64,000 bases of DNA from Caprella mutica (GCA_947561585.1 CANNZV010000936.1:62001-126000), one strand, 5' to 3'. Positions 43,156 to 55,110 are shown, counted from the first letter of the stretch. A program made the numbers and translations. The notes: generated by a model from the letters alone, not told the origin.

Positions 43156-43965
43156 TCAGTGTAGTTATCAGCAGGTTGACTCGTGTAGAGTAGAACCAAC
43201 CGTATACTATAGTAGGGTATTTGTATAACTGGAAGCAGTATTTTAAATTGCATCAACATTCAACAGGTGTACAAACCAGAAGCAGTAGATGTTTTAAGAT
43301 GGAAGTATCAGCAGCCCAATAGCAAACCAAATGTCAAAGATATGTACATATATATAGTAGCAGCTGATGTCTAAGAGATAGTTGCAGCAGCAGCGGCTGA
43401 TGGTAGACTGGTATTAGACAAAATGTTGCATGATAGTAGCAACACCAGGGAGCAGGAAATAAATGAGTAGAAGTAGGAAACAAGCCGTCTTAGAATTGTA
43501 ATATTGCCCAAAAAACTCTTAAATAGGGGAAATTATATATTTCCCTTTCTTAAGATGTATATTTTGGTGTATTTTTTCTTTTATTCATCAATAAATATCC
43601 TCATTTTTAAATATTTAACATCGTATTTGCTGTCTGTTTCATTTAATAAAAAATAACCAAAAACAAAAAATAAGAACGTACAATCTTTTTCTTCAGCGTC
43701 ATATTTGTGTTTCGTACTATTGGGGCACAGTTTCAAAATCTTTATAAATATGTAAAAAATGTGAACTGATTAACATATTAAGCGATTTTGATATTACTGA
43801 TGTTAGAGCCTAGTTCTACAATATTATGTAATAAACTCTTTTGATTCCTTTAATTCTGAAGTAGGCGGTTATACACGGATAGCCTTTGTAATGTAATATC
43901 ATAATTTTAGGATATGAAAATGATTTACAAAGTAATAAATTTTAATTGGTATTCAGGTTTCATAT
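43156..43965. other. No recognised feature
   Basis: A loose CAG/GCAG-rich stretch (43225-43470) reads partly as 'gcagcagc' but has no open frame. Otherwise AT-rich. Confidence 0.4.
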
Positions 43966-43969
43966 TGCC

Positions 43970-44265
43970 TCTTCATTTTCCTCTTTTATCAGAGAGTACA
44001 TTCACAGGTGTTTGTGTCCCTTTTCGTCACTTTACCTCTTCATTTTCCTCTTTTATCAGAGAGTACATTCACTGGTGTTTGTGTCTCTTTTCGTCACTTT
44101 ACCTCTTCATTTTCCTCTTTTATCAGAGAGTACTTTCACTGGTGTTTGTGTCTCTTTTTTTCACTTTACCTTTTCATTTTCCTCTTTCATCAGTGTCTAC
44201 ATTCACTGGTGTTTGTGTCTCTTTTCGTCACTTTACCTCTTCATTTTCCTCTTTTATCTGTGACT
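43970..44265. repeat. 67-bp tandem repeat, about 4.4 copies
   Basis: Unit contains TCATTTTCCTCTTTTATCAG, 'agagtacattcactggtg' and 'ctcttttcgtcactttacc'. Because 67 is one more than a multiple of three, each successive unit is read in the next frame and all three plus-strand frames stay open. Not a gene. Confidence 0.95.
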
Positions 44266-44269
44266 AGTT

Positions 44270-45010
44270 ATTTATTATTTTCATTCACTTTGAGTAATTC
44301 AAACACTATTGATTCACTTTAAATATTTTCAGCAAACACTCTCTTCAGTTTGAGATGTTTAGTTACCTGCACAGTCTCCTTATCTCTCTGCTATCTTATC
44401 GCAATGAAATGCTAAGGTGTCTTATCAGTACAGTTGAACTCAGTTGATTTACAAACTTGCAAGTGAACTGCTACATTTTAACGACTTTCCCCTTCTATTG
44501 GTAAGTAAATTATGTTAAAACATTTTATAGACGTCCATTAAAATCATAATTATTCACCTTCAATACGGAGCTTCATTGAAGAATTTCTAACCTTCATTCC
44601 CTATGTTATACATGGAGTTCTCATCAAGTTTTATACGGGTTCTGGTGTTATTTGGTACTAATTTTAAGTGTCAATTTCACAGGAAAACCTCACTATAAAT
44701 TGAAGCTGCAAAATATGCGAGTATTCAATTTTTTCAGAAATACAAAAATGTAACCTAAAATAGGAGTGTATGAATTTTAGTTGTCATTATTTAAGAGTTT
44801 TCTGGGGTGAGAATGAATTGAACGGCTGCTTTTATTGAACACAACACTTTAATTTGAGAATGAAGCTACATTAATTAGCTATAACTACTGTTTAAGATCA
44901 ACTTAAAGAGGTTTAAGGTCAAGTTTAAGTTTTAACACGTCCGAACTAGCCTAACTGACGTTTTTGTTATCACTTGTCTTACAATAGCGAGAGGAGCTGA
45001 GTATCTCTGT
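44270..45010. other. No recognised feature
   Basis: AT-rich spacer between two arrays. Confidence 0.4.
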
Positions 45011-45014
45011 GGGA

Positions 45015-45290
45015 GCAACGACAAAAGCCCACACGACAAAATCCCTAGCGTCAAAAGCGCACACGACACAATCCTTAGCGTCAAAAGCCCACACGACACA
45101 ATCCTTAGCGTCAAAAGCCCACAAGACAAAATCCCTAGCGTCAAAAGCCCACACGACACAATCCTTAGCGTCAAAAGCCCACACGACACAATCCTCAGCG
45201 TCAAAAGCCCACAAGACAAAATCCCTAGCGTCAAAAGCCCGCAAGACAAAATCCCTTGCGTCAAAAGCGCACACGACAAAAGCCCACATT
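45015..45290. repeat. 30-bp tandem array, about 9 copies
   Basis: Unit AGCGTCAAAAGCCCACACGA plus CACAATCCTT. The 30-bp period leaves long frames open on both strands (SKAHTTQSLA on plus). Copies with 'acaagacaaaatccct' alternate with 'acacgacacaatcctt'. Confidence 0.95.
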
Positions 45291-45404
45291 AATGGGTTTT
45301 TAATGACGTATCTATGGTACCAATATATTATGCATATTATCGTAGAATGGTGAATAATGCAAATTCAAGGCAGTGGATACATTTTTACTACACACTTTAT
45401 ATAT

Positions 45405-45830
45405 TTTTTTGACACATATTTTTTCTGTCATTTTTTTTTTAACACAAATTTTTTGTCATAATTTTTTTGACACCAAATTTTTTTTGTCATAATTTTTTTT
45501 GACAAAAATTGTTTCTGACACAATTTCTTTCTGTCACAATTTTTTTCTGATATCAATTTTTTTCAGATCCAACTTTTTCTGACACAAATTATTTCTGACA
45601 TAAGTTTTTTCTGGCACAAATTATTTCTGTAAATCATTTTTTTGACAAAAAAATTTTCGATACAATTTTTTGTATTATTTTTGACACAAATTTTTTTGAC
45701 AATTTTTTTGACACAAATTTTTATCGACAAAAATTATTTAACATGATTTTTTTACACAAATTTTTTTGACACAATTTTTGTTACATACATTTTTTACATA
45801 GTATTATTACATAATTTTTTACATGTCTTT
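45405..45830. repeat. Degenerate T-rich repeat (TTTTTTTGACACAAA type)
   Basis: About 20 imperfect units of TTTTTTTGACACAAATT-like sequence, drifting into TTTTACATA units to the right. A related stretch lies at 46700-46910. Confidence 0.85.
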
Positions 45831-46137
45831 TGTCTACATACAATTTTTATAACAAATTTGTTTATAACAAATTTTTTCACATTTTTTTTATTAATTTTTT
45901 TTATAAAATATATTCTTCAAATATATATTTTTATTTTACATATTTTTTTACATACATATTATTTAACATACATTGTTCCTTCCTTAGTGAGTACGTCCGT
46001 TACGCTTTCAGTAATTAGATATAAGCAAATTCGGTATGCATGATACCACAAACTAAACATCTTATTGTATTTTATAATTAATTGTTCCTCTTATTTTCAT
46101 TGTGTGATTCACTTTTAATATATTGTATTACTGATTA

Positions 46138-46430
46138 AAAGGTGGGGGAATTGAAAGTGGGGGAATTGAAAGTGGGGGAATTGAAAGTGGGGGAATTGAA
46201 AAGTGGGGGAATTGAAAAGTGGAGGAATTGAAAGTGGGGGAATTGAAAGTGGGGGAAGTGAAGGTGTGGGAAGTGAAGTTGGGCGAAGCTTAAGTGGGGG
46301 AAGTGAAGATGGAGGTAGTATATGTGGGGAAATCGAAAGTGGGGGAGGTGTTGGTGTGGGGAAGTGTAGGTGGGGGAAGTGAATTTGAACAAGAGTAGAT
46401 GGTTGAAGTGAAGGGGGGGGGGGAGTGAAA
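46138..46430. repeat. G-rich 15-16-bp tandem repeat
   Basis: Unit GGGGGAATTGAAAGT on the plus strand, regular at 46140-46265 and then degenerate with GTGGGGGAAGTGAAG units, ending with a G9 run near 46413. Runs of five G recur every 15 bases or so. Confidence 0.9.
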
Positions 46431-46668
46431 GTGTAACTAAAAATATAACTTAGTTTAGAAAAATGTTGTAAGGTCACATAACGAGTTTAACAGACGTCCT
46501 ATCAATAGAGCCTCATAAAGTTGGTGTGTATTGAAATACGTAATGCGAACAGGATAATTAAATACAAAGGAAATTGTTTTCAGAAGCATATTATTGAACA
46601 CATTCTCTCCAGTCCAAAACCGTTACTTTTATAATCAGTTCTATTAAAACATTGTTGTTGATTCTCAT

Positions 46669-46697
46669 CCCGTGGAATTACCACGGGTCTTGCTAGT
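46669..46697 (+). mobile_element. Helitron-like 3' terminus
   Basis: The hairpin CCCGTGG-AATTA-CCACGGG is followed six bases later by CTAG and then T, the arrangement of Helitron 3' ends. The 5' end of the element was not located. Confidence 0.5.
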
Positions 46698-46936
46698 ACA
46701 GATTATTTAACATACATATTTCAAGAATAATTATTTTACATGAATGTTTTTTTACATAATGTTTTTTTATATACCTAAATGTTATTTTATACATATATTG
46801 TTTCATACATAAATTTCTTTACATACATTTTTTCTACAAAAATATTTTCTTACACATTACTTTTCTGCATACATTTTTTAAATATATTTTTTGATATACA
46901 TTTTTATTTGTATAATTTTTCTTTTACTATTGATAA

Positions 46937-46966
46937 CCCATTATTTTTAATGGGAATTACACTAGT
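46937..46966 (+). mobile_element. Helitron-like 3' terminus
   Basis: The hairpin CCCATTA-TTTT-TAATGGG is followed after seven bases by CTAGT. Confidence 0.45.
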
Positions 46967-47171
46967 CAGTAATATACATAGTGGTTCAAATGTGTACCAT
47001 TATGAAGTCAACGTGCTAAAGTAGAATAAAAGTCATGACTGATTATAAGAACAGTCTAATTTAATAAAGGCAAATTGAACCTATTTACCCATAGTTACAA
47101 ATTGAGAAATAAAAACAATAATAACATATTCACCTTAACTGCTGCCTAGTCTCACCACCTGTCACCTTTAC

Positions 47172-47335
47172 AGTTGAATTTGATCCAATTGAAATTGAAA
47201 TTGATGGAATTGAAATTGAATTTGATGGAATTGAAATTGAATTTGATCCAATTGAAATTGAAATTGATGGATTGAAATTGAATTTGATCCAATTGAAATT
47301 GAATTTGATTCAATTGAAATTGAATTTGATCTGTT
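47172..47335. repeat. Short repeat of AATTGAAATTGAATTTGAT
   Basis: About eight imperfect units with GATCC or GATGG inserts. Confidence 0.9.
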
Positions 47336-47789
47336 AGGATAACTCTAGTTGTCTTTACACTTCATTGATGCCATTGTATTATCAATAATATAGAACCGGT
47401 AATTACTGTTACTGTTAATACAATACTACTGTATTGTTATAAATTTAATGACCAAAATAATTGTCCGTGTAACATAAATCCAAATAACAGAAAATAAAAA
47501 ATAACAAATTCTGAAAAAAACGAGGTAAAATATTTGAGGAAAATTCTGAAAAAAATCCTAACAACAAAGATAATATGGAAAAGAGAAAAAAAATCTGAAT
47601 TTTCTAAGTTTCCCGATTTTTTTTTCTTGCGATATTTCCGTATATTTCTCTGGATTTTTTTTTTTATAATCGGTATTTTGATGTTTTTTGTTATCCGGAT
47701 TCATTAATCTAGATTTTTTTCGGAATCTTTTTCTGTTGATTTTATTAGACCGTATTTATTATAAGAGATTACATTTTATTGTTTTATTA
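47336..47789. other. No recognised feature
   Basis: A/T-rich low-complexity sequence. Confidence 0.4.
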
Positions 47790-48545
47790 ACAATATTGTA
47801 ACAATTCACAGTGAGTAGGTATATTGTAACAATATTGTAACAATTCACAGTGTGTAGGTATATTGTAACAATTCACAGTGTGTAGGTATATTGTAACAAT
47901 TCACAGTGTGTAGGTATATTGTAACAATTCACAGTGTGTATGTATATTGTAACAATATTGTAACAATTCACAGTGTGTAGGTATATTGTAACAATATTGT
48001 AACAATTCACAGTGTGTATGTATATTGTAACAATATTGTAACAATTCACAGTGTGTAGGTATATTGTAACAATATTGTAACAATTCACAGTGTGTAGGTA
48101 TATTGTAACAATATTGTAACAATTCACAGTGTGTAGGTGTATTGTAACAATATTGTAACAATTCACAGTGTGTAGGTATATTGTAACAATATTGTAACAA
48201 TTCACAGTGTGTAGGTATATTGTAACAATATTGTAACAATTCACAGTGTGTAGGTATATTGTAACAATATTGTAACAATTCACAGTGTGTAGGTATATTG
48301 TAACAATTCACAGTGTGTAGGTATATTGTAACAATTCACAGTGTGTATGTATATTGTAACAATATTGTAACAATTCACACTGTGTAGGTATATTGTAACA
48401 ATATTGTAACAATTCACAGTGTGTAGGTATATTGTAACAATATTGTAACAATTCACAGTGTGTAGGTATATTGTAACAATATTGTAACAATTCACAGTGT
48501 GTAGGTATATTGTAACAATATTGTAACAATTCACAGTGTGCAGGT
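47790..48545. repeat. Composite 39/28-bp tandem array, about 20 copies
   Basis: The long unit is TTCACAGTGTGTAGGTATAT plus TGTAACAATATTGTAACAA (39 bp). The short unit lacks the second TATTGTAACAA (28 bp). ATTGTAACAAT is nearly a palindrome. Blocks of long units are punctuated by pairs of short ones, and this pattern repeats once, showing higher-order duplication. The 39-bp period keeps minus-strand frames open (NCYNIVTIYLHTV). Confidence 0.95.
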
Positions 48546-49189
48546 ATTAGAATGTGAAGTAACGGAATGATTGAATATTTTCTTAGCTCAAATCCAATTC
48601 CAATTTAATAAATTTCAAAAGTTAATGAAAAACAGTTGGTAAAAATGTAGATAGCTCCCCGGTAGCAATGATTCTCGGGCCAATGTTGTCCTAATATTGG
48701 TCCAAGAAAAATAATAAAGTAATCCATCCATCAGAGTAATGATAGGTAGGTAGTGTCAGGTGTGCGAGTACTTTCACCTGTTCGACAGTTGAAGCTCCAG
48801 GTTATTAAGCCTCTTCCGTTCACTCGAGGGAAGTGGGTAATGCAGGACAAAATATTCATTACAAACGTTATTGAATTGTTTCATTTCATAAAGTGAACTT
48901 ATAATCTAATCTTCACGCTTTACTTTCGATAACAAAAAATTGAAAAAGTTGTTCTTGCTGCTCCTCATTAGGTGTACTTGTGTATTTTCACTGAATTTAT
49001 CTGTGTTTTTTGTGATATATAGTTTCATTTGTTATTATATTAAACTAATAATAAAGAATAAACATAACTCATAAAATGGTGTCTTATTGTACACAGTAAT
49101 ATATATGTATATATAATATACGTATATCAATAAGATTTCCATTTTGAAGAGGTCAATATTCAATAGGTATATTACATCTCAGTTTAATC
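48546..49189. other. No recognised feature
   Basis: AT-rich spacer. Confidence 0.4.
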
Positions 49190-49555
49190 CATCCCGGTAT
49201 ATTCCACCACGGTATGTTCCACCACGGTATATTCCACCACTGTATGTTTCACCACGGAATATTCCTCCCCGGTATATTCCACCCCGGTATATTCCACCGC
49301 GGTATATTCCACCCCGGTAGATTCCACCACGGTATATATTCCACCACGGTAGATTCCACCACGGTATGTTCCACCACGGTAGATTCCACCACGGTATATT
49401 CCACCCCGGTATATTCCACCGCGGTATATTCCACCCCGGTAGATTCCACCACGGTATATTCCACCACGGTAGATTCCACCCCGGTATATTCCACCACGGT
49501 ATGTTTCACCACGGTATATTCCACCACGGTATGTTCCATTAAGGTATGTTCCACC
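49190..49555. repeat. 15-bp tandem array, about 24 copies
   Basis: Unit ATTCCACCACGGTAT with CCACC/CCCCG/CCGCG and TATA/TAGA/TATG variants. The period keeps frames open on both strands (YRGGI on minus, STTVY on plus). Confidence 0.95.
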
Positions 49556-49844
49556 GAGAAATGGATTATTCCCCACCGGACTATTCCCCGCATGTCTTTT
49601 CCCCGCCGGACTTTTCCCTGCCTATTATTTTTAAATTTAAACCTTGGAAGACAATGAAATATTAAAATTTGTTAATTAATTATTTGAAAAATTATCGTTT
49701 TGATCAATAAATCTATTGCCGTGAAATTGTAAATCAAAGTCTGCCGTCGCAAATAGCAAATTTTTTTTTTAAACATTGTTGCATGGAAATTGGTCACTTA
49801 CCAACTCTTTGAACCGAACCCGTTCATTGTAGTACGTAAACAAA

Positions 49845-50102
49845 ATGATAACCAGTCCCAAACTTGAATCTGTCATTATACGTTTGAAAATGGTGAAATT
49901 TTTTTGTGAAATAGAAAACTGTCCTTCGAGACAATTAGATTTAGTTTTGAAAAGAGAACCATCTCTTCATAAATTACCTGTTAATACTGTTGATAGAAAA
50001 ATTGTTTACATGTTATCAGCTTTAAAATGTAAACAAATAGTACAGAGTGGTGGCGCCATCTGTAGGAGGACGCAGGAACTAAATCGAATTTATAAAATAT
50101 GA
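49845..50102 (+). CDS. Small open frame with THAP-like start, doubtful
   Basis: The 85-codon frame includes, from its internal ATG at 49890, MVKFFCEIENCPSRQ and SLHKLPVNTVDRKIVYM. A leading C-X4-C followed by an H-x-LP block resembles the first half of a THAP finger, but the conserved tryptophan and the C-X2-H pair are not visible before the stop. It could be a truncated THAP exon or chance. A P-like MITE lies 350 bp to the right. Confidence 0.25.
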   Translation: MITSPKLESVIIRLKMVKFFCEIENCPSRQLDLVLKREPSLHKLPVNTVDRKIVYMLSALKCKQIVQSGGAICRRTQELNRIYKI

Positions 50103-50451
50103 TATATATAGCTTATTTTATGATTTTCAACCGTTTAATTCTACAAGAATGCTTTATTCTTACTAAGTGATCGTTCAACATCAATATCATGAAAACAAAA
50201 ATTGACTGAACTGCCCCTTTAAGAGCTCTCGATGTGAAACTATTCGATGTATATGCAATTGCTATAGAAAGCCATTAGCACTAGCGTGCTAAATTCAAAT
50301 AATGCATTGTGTGTTATTTCTATCTGCAGTGAGTAGAAAAACACCTTTGGAAAGTACTATCACACTTATCCTTCGCTGAAGGGGATTTCCACTCCTTGTC
50401 AGCCTTTATAAACCGTCAGCCTCTAGTTGACCCGTTGATAGTTCGCGGTAG

Positions 50452-50960
50452 CACAGTACATAGAATAGTATAGTACCCCAGTTACATGTATTATTCAAAT
50501 TTATTCTGGGTAGGCTGTGACGTCATGTATGTAAACAAGAGGTCACGTCATAGTAAACAGAATTACAGTGGGTCACGTGGAATAGAGAATTAAGATGGCG
50601 GCCAACGCGACCGATCTGACTAATGATCTAATTATCTTGAATAAATCGTCTTCTTCAAGACTAAAAATTTGTTACTATTTTGGGTGTAAAAAGACCAGTA
50701 GCAATATCATCAACAGTCATTTTTTAATTTTCGTCCGTATGACTATAAAGATTGGATAATAGCATGCGGTAATGTGGAATTTAAAAAAATATCACCGAAA
50801 ACGTTATTTAACAAAAGTTGGGTGTGTTGCAGCCATCTTTTGTGTTTGTACTGTACGTACAAACGTACGCACCTTTGTTGACATGTGACGTCACAGCCTA
50901 CCGGGACACGCGTAATATCCCCCCTATAGCTCTGGGATACTATATATTCTCTGTACTGTG
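50452..50960 (+). mobile_element. P-superfamily-like MITE carrying a THAP gene start, copy 2
   Basis: 509 bp, inverse to copy 1 at 17731 and nearly identical. A perfect 7-bp duplication GCGGTAG flanks it (50445-50451, 50961-50967). ATG at 50595 lies in AAGATGGCGGCC; the frame reads KICYYFGCKKT, and after a one-base shift DWIIACGN and CCSH. TGACGTCA occurs near both ends (50519 and 50888), and CACGTG near 50574. Confidence 0.78.
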
Positions 50961-52728
50961 GCGGTAGTCTACCGAAAGATAAGTCGGTTCTGATCCTGGT
51001 AAGAACTTGGCTTAGACGCCAAAAGGGAGTCTTGAGATGGCTTCTCAATCTCCTATTTATTTAAAACTTGTGTTGTGTTTATTTTAAAAGACTTGTGCGT
51101 AAGTCTTAGAACTTTGTACTATACTACTCCAACTTAAATCTGATTACATTCATTTGGAACTTTCCTTGTGTTTGATTTACTTCCCTGAAATCTTTTTACA
51201 TTATTTGTCAGTTTAATAGAATTTAATTAATTACCTCCAAGTTTCTCAAGTTTAGAATTATACTTAAAAGAATTATAAGAATCCGGAGATTTAAATTGAT
51301 CTATGGGATAAGTTTTTTATAATACAATACCTACTTAGAAAATAGGTGATAATTAACTATCAGTCCCATAACAATAACCCGGGCAAGAAGGTTTTATGCC
51401 TGGGATATTCCCTTAATATCTACACTATTCCCTCCTAGTCTGCACTCACAGTTTGATGATGAAGGGATATTCCTGTAACAATAATATTGGATAGTATTCA
51501 AATTCTTATACGAGGGAATATGCCAGGAATATTGGAGAGTTACAGTATTCGGTCAGATATCATCCTAGGATATTCAGGGAATATCATATTTCTATAGTAT
51601 TCCATGCGAAACAAATTGGAATATTCTTGGAATATATATTTTTGATAGTATTCCATTCTGAATATCCCATAAATATCCCAAGAATTATCAAGCTAGTTAC
51701 GTATAATAGTATTCCCAAAAATAAAACGAAGGCATATCCCTAGAACATTTGGGATCTACAGTATTCTTAGTGAAACAATGACGGAATGTAACAGGAATCG
51801 AATGAAAAATTTTACTTCCTAAGAAATACTTTCGAATATCCCTGGAACTATTTCAATATTTTTGATAAGGAATATATCCCATTGGGTAATATGAAGGAAT
51901 TTTCCTGGAAGATGGGAAATTTAAAGTATGTATTTCTAACAACATAGGAATGTCAATGGAATCGAACGATGATTTTTTCTATTTCCTCAGAATTTGGTTG
52001 TCTAATTTGAAAACTAAGAAACGTGAGTTTGTGAGATGAACTGTAATAATTTGGATTTCATATGTTCCCTTCTAATTTTTACCATCTATATAATTTTTAA
52101 CGCTACTTGTAGTTTTAGAGGGTAGAGCAATAGTTAAGCTCTTCAACTATGTCTATGAGGTGTTAGATTCATACAAAATTCATACAAAACTCCTTCACAG
52201 AGCTTTTCTGCATCCATGAGCATTGTCACCGACTCATAATGAGACTTCTTCTAAAATTCACTTTCCTTTCTGGTTGCATCTTCCAGTCTCTTGTATTTCA
52301 AAACGCCATCGATATGGCTTTTTTTTCTAAAGCAGATACTAAACCACCAAGTGAATTAAAAATATTGCTCTAAATGAATAGAGTTTCGGATCAGTAAATT
52401 TAATGCTGGCTCCCTATTAGAAATTAGAAGTACCTACAAAAATATCTTATTTCGTTTGTATGAAATGCGAAACTACTAAAAGTTGCGAATCAGGTAGGCA
52501 AAATATTTTTTATCCAATTTAGTTTTTGCCTTGCAGCACTGCAGTTCAGACGTAATAGACGGGCTATAAGAGACAGTAGTTAAATTAGTGTCAATTCAAG
52601 AAAAAAGAGATAAGTATTGTGATTGTAAGTGTTTAACGAATGTTCACCATTGTTTCATATTTTATCAACAGCAGTTGTCACACAACAATTTTAGATTTTG
52701 GTTTAAAGTTAATAACGGAATAAGAGTA

Positions 52729-52939
52729 GGGTCAAGCATGTAAATTGCGGCACACTAACTAACTGCGGCTTCTAGCAATAGACACATCATATATTCAAAA
52801 CACACGTTAAAAACATAAATTCATAAATTATAGCAAGCACTGCGCTCCATTTGATAGCTATGCAACATATAAATGGAATTTTGGTTCAGAATTAAAATGC
52901 ATTTAAAAATTAAAATGCTGCAATTTACCTGCATGACCC
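52729..52939. mobile_element. TA-type MITE, copy 2 (211 bp)
   Basis: GGGTCAAGCATGTAAATTGC and its inverse at the right end, with TA on both sides (52727-52728, 52940-52941). Confidence 0.75.
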
Positions 52940-53553
52940 TACTTACCGTACTATTTTAGTTCGTAGGCCTATTTCTATTCATATATACTCAGTTTATACT
53001 TCAATTGTAAATGGGTTCACTATGTTAATTTATATTACGAAATGTTTATTAATATTTAGCTATAACCTAGGTTAAACAACATATATTCTCTAGCCTCTGT
53101 AAGTGAAATATAAAATTCCATAGAATTATTTCTTCAGTGACCTGTCCTTAAACTGACTAGAGTTTAATAATAAAATTTTAAAAGTGCCAATAATGATTTT
53201 CAGTGTTAATAATGTTCATAGTAACTTTTCTTCGTTCATGAGCCCTTTCTTGTTTTACTTTAATTTGATTTTTTTTACTTTTTTGACCCAAATGGTTTCT
53301 CAAAATCTTTTTCCTTATCTAAGTTTGTATTCCCTTTACTATCTAATTTTTCATCTTCTAAAATTTGAATGAATCACTTAGGTTTTTTTATTTAATTTAT
53401 GGATTAACTTATTGAATACAGATTATTGATAGATGATAATTAATTATTTTATTTCTTTTTAGGTACCACTGTCACAGTTTCTGGCAATATAGTTTACTAG
53501 GAAGTTACAAATCTGGAGACATGTCCTCTTCATTTCGTTGTGTGAACTATATA

Positions 53554-53782
53554 GGGTCAAGCAGGTAAATTGCGGCCCACTAACTAACTGCGGCCTCTGA
53601 CAACAGAAACATCATAGCATCAAAACACACGTTAAAAACATAAAGTAATAAATTATAGCATGTACTGTGCTTATTTTGATAGCTATGCAACATTTTAATG
53701 TAATTTCGGTTCAGAATGTTTTAGAGACACTTCAGAGGGCCGCAATTGAAAATCAAAGGGCTGCAATTTACCTGCGTGACCC
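53554..53782. mobile_element. TA-type MITE, copy 3 (229 bp)
   Basis: GGGTCAAGCAGGTAAATTGC and its inverse, with TA on both sides (53552-53553, 53783-53784). Internal sequence 'atagctatgcaacat' is shared with the other copies. The 65-codon frame across it is incidental. Confidence 0.75.
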
Positions 53783-54454
53783 TAGTATAAGTGCGTGTAC
53801 TGAAACTATAGCTGCGCTGACACCACTAGATTCACTTCATAGTCGAGAATATGAAGGAATTTAAGAATAATGACAAAATTAAGTGCTCGATTGAATAAAT
53901 TTGCTCCAGGTTAAAGTAAAGAACCAAATACAAAGGACTTTGTACTAGTTGTCACACAGGAAAGTAGCTCATAGCAAATTACGCTACCACCAATCGATTG
54001 TAATGGTCAATAAACAGATGGAAGAGGAAAATGAGGAGGTGATAGTAAATGAAACCTGTGAGCCTTTCTTAACTAAAATTTGAAAACTTTGCAATTGAAA
54101 AGTACAACCATAGCGGTATAGAATAAATAAGAAATATCTAGTGAAAAATACTGAGAGCTTATAGAACATAAATAGAGCCTCAACAACATATAATTATACA
54201 CTATGTGATATTTTAATAAAATGATTGACGTATGTTTAGTTTCTTTCATTTAATCCCAGTACAAAGGGACAATTGTGGAAATACCTAGATGTAAGTAATG
54301 TGTCATGTAATTTAAGTGTTAATAATCGTAGATTTTTTTATACAGTTATTTGTTCAAGTTAAACTTCATGGTGTGTAGCTATGTGACAATTGAGTTATGC
54401 AGTCAAGTGAATAGTGATACATGGCCAGTGATCCTCCTTCTTTTGGATGTCTTA

Positions 54455-54945
54455 TTTCATTATTACTTCTTCAATATTCCATCTTTCTTTGGATGACTCA
54501 TTCAAAAGATATCCCTTCAATATTCCCTCTTCCTTTAAATGTCTTATTCCATAGGTATTCCTTCAATATTCCCTCATCCTTTGGTTGTCTTATTCCATAG
54601 GTTTTCCTTCAATATTCCCTCTTACTTTAGATGTCTTATTCCATATGTATTCCTTCAAAATTCCCTCTTCCTTTAGATGTCTTTTTCCATAGGTATTCCT
54701 TCAATATTCCATCTTCCTTTAAATGTCCTATTCCATATGTATTCCTTCTATATTCCCTCATCCTTTAGATGTCTTATTCCATAGGTATTCTTTCAATATT
54801 CCCTCTTCCTTTAGATGTCCTATTCCATATGTATTCCTTCAATATTCCCTCCTCATTTAGATCTCTTATTCCATAGGTATTCCTTCAATATTCCCTCTTA
54901 CTTTAGATGTCTTATTCCATTGGTATTCCTTCATTATTCCATTGA
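54455..54945. repeat. 46-bp tandem repeat, about 11 copies
   Basis: Unit CCTTCAATATTCCCTCTTCC plus 'tttagatgtcttattccataggtatt'. Copies differ by a few bases each. Confidence 0.9.
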
Positions 54946-55110
54946 GATTCATCTCTGTGATTCCCTAGATTTTCCTTTGTGATTTATGGGATTATTCCAT
55001 AAAAGTGTCAAAAAATTGCATTCCCTGAATATCGAAAAATGATCATCATGGAATATTCCTTGAGAATATTCCGAGAATGTTTTGGGAATATCCATTTTTT
55101 GCGCGGGAAA

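Larger units (their letters stand above)
51378..55110. mobile_element. Block bounded by CCCGGGCAA-type ends, rich in GGAATATTCC
   Basis: CCCGGGCAAGAA at 51378 and TTTTTTGCGCGGG near 55102 are inverse. Next to each end the sequence is full of GGAATATTCC-type palindromes. The left margin (51395-51440) resembles that of the block at 58883 (TATTCCCT..ATATCTA.A.TATTCCCTC), so the two are probably related. Two TA-type MITEs and other repeats lie inside. It could be two half-elements brought together rather than one unit. Confidence 0.4.

Noticed and set aside
43225..43470. CAG-rich stretch as a polyglutamine gene
   Set aside because: No continuous frame; stops occur in all frames.
43914..44322. 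Three overlapping plus-strand frames of 104-117 codons, serine/phenylalanine-rich
   Set aside because: A 67-bp array cycles the same sequence through all three frames.
44932..45353. Frames of 112-115 codons on both strands
   Set aside because: They are generated by the 30-bp array.
46115..46477. Proline-rich minus-strand frame of 120 codons
   Set aside because: It is the complement of the G-rich array; low complexity.
47873..48534. Minus-strand frames of 73-136 codons
   Set aside because: They are generated by the 39/28-bp array.
49184..49657. Four open frames of 114-147 codons on both strands
   Set aside because: All come from the 15-bp array; no non-repeat domain or splice context.
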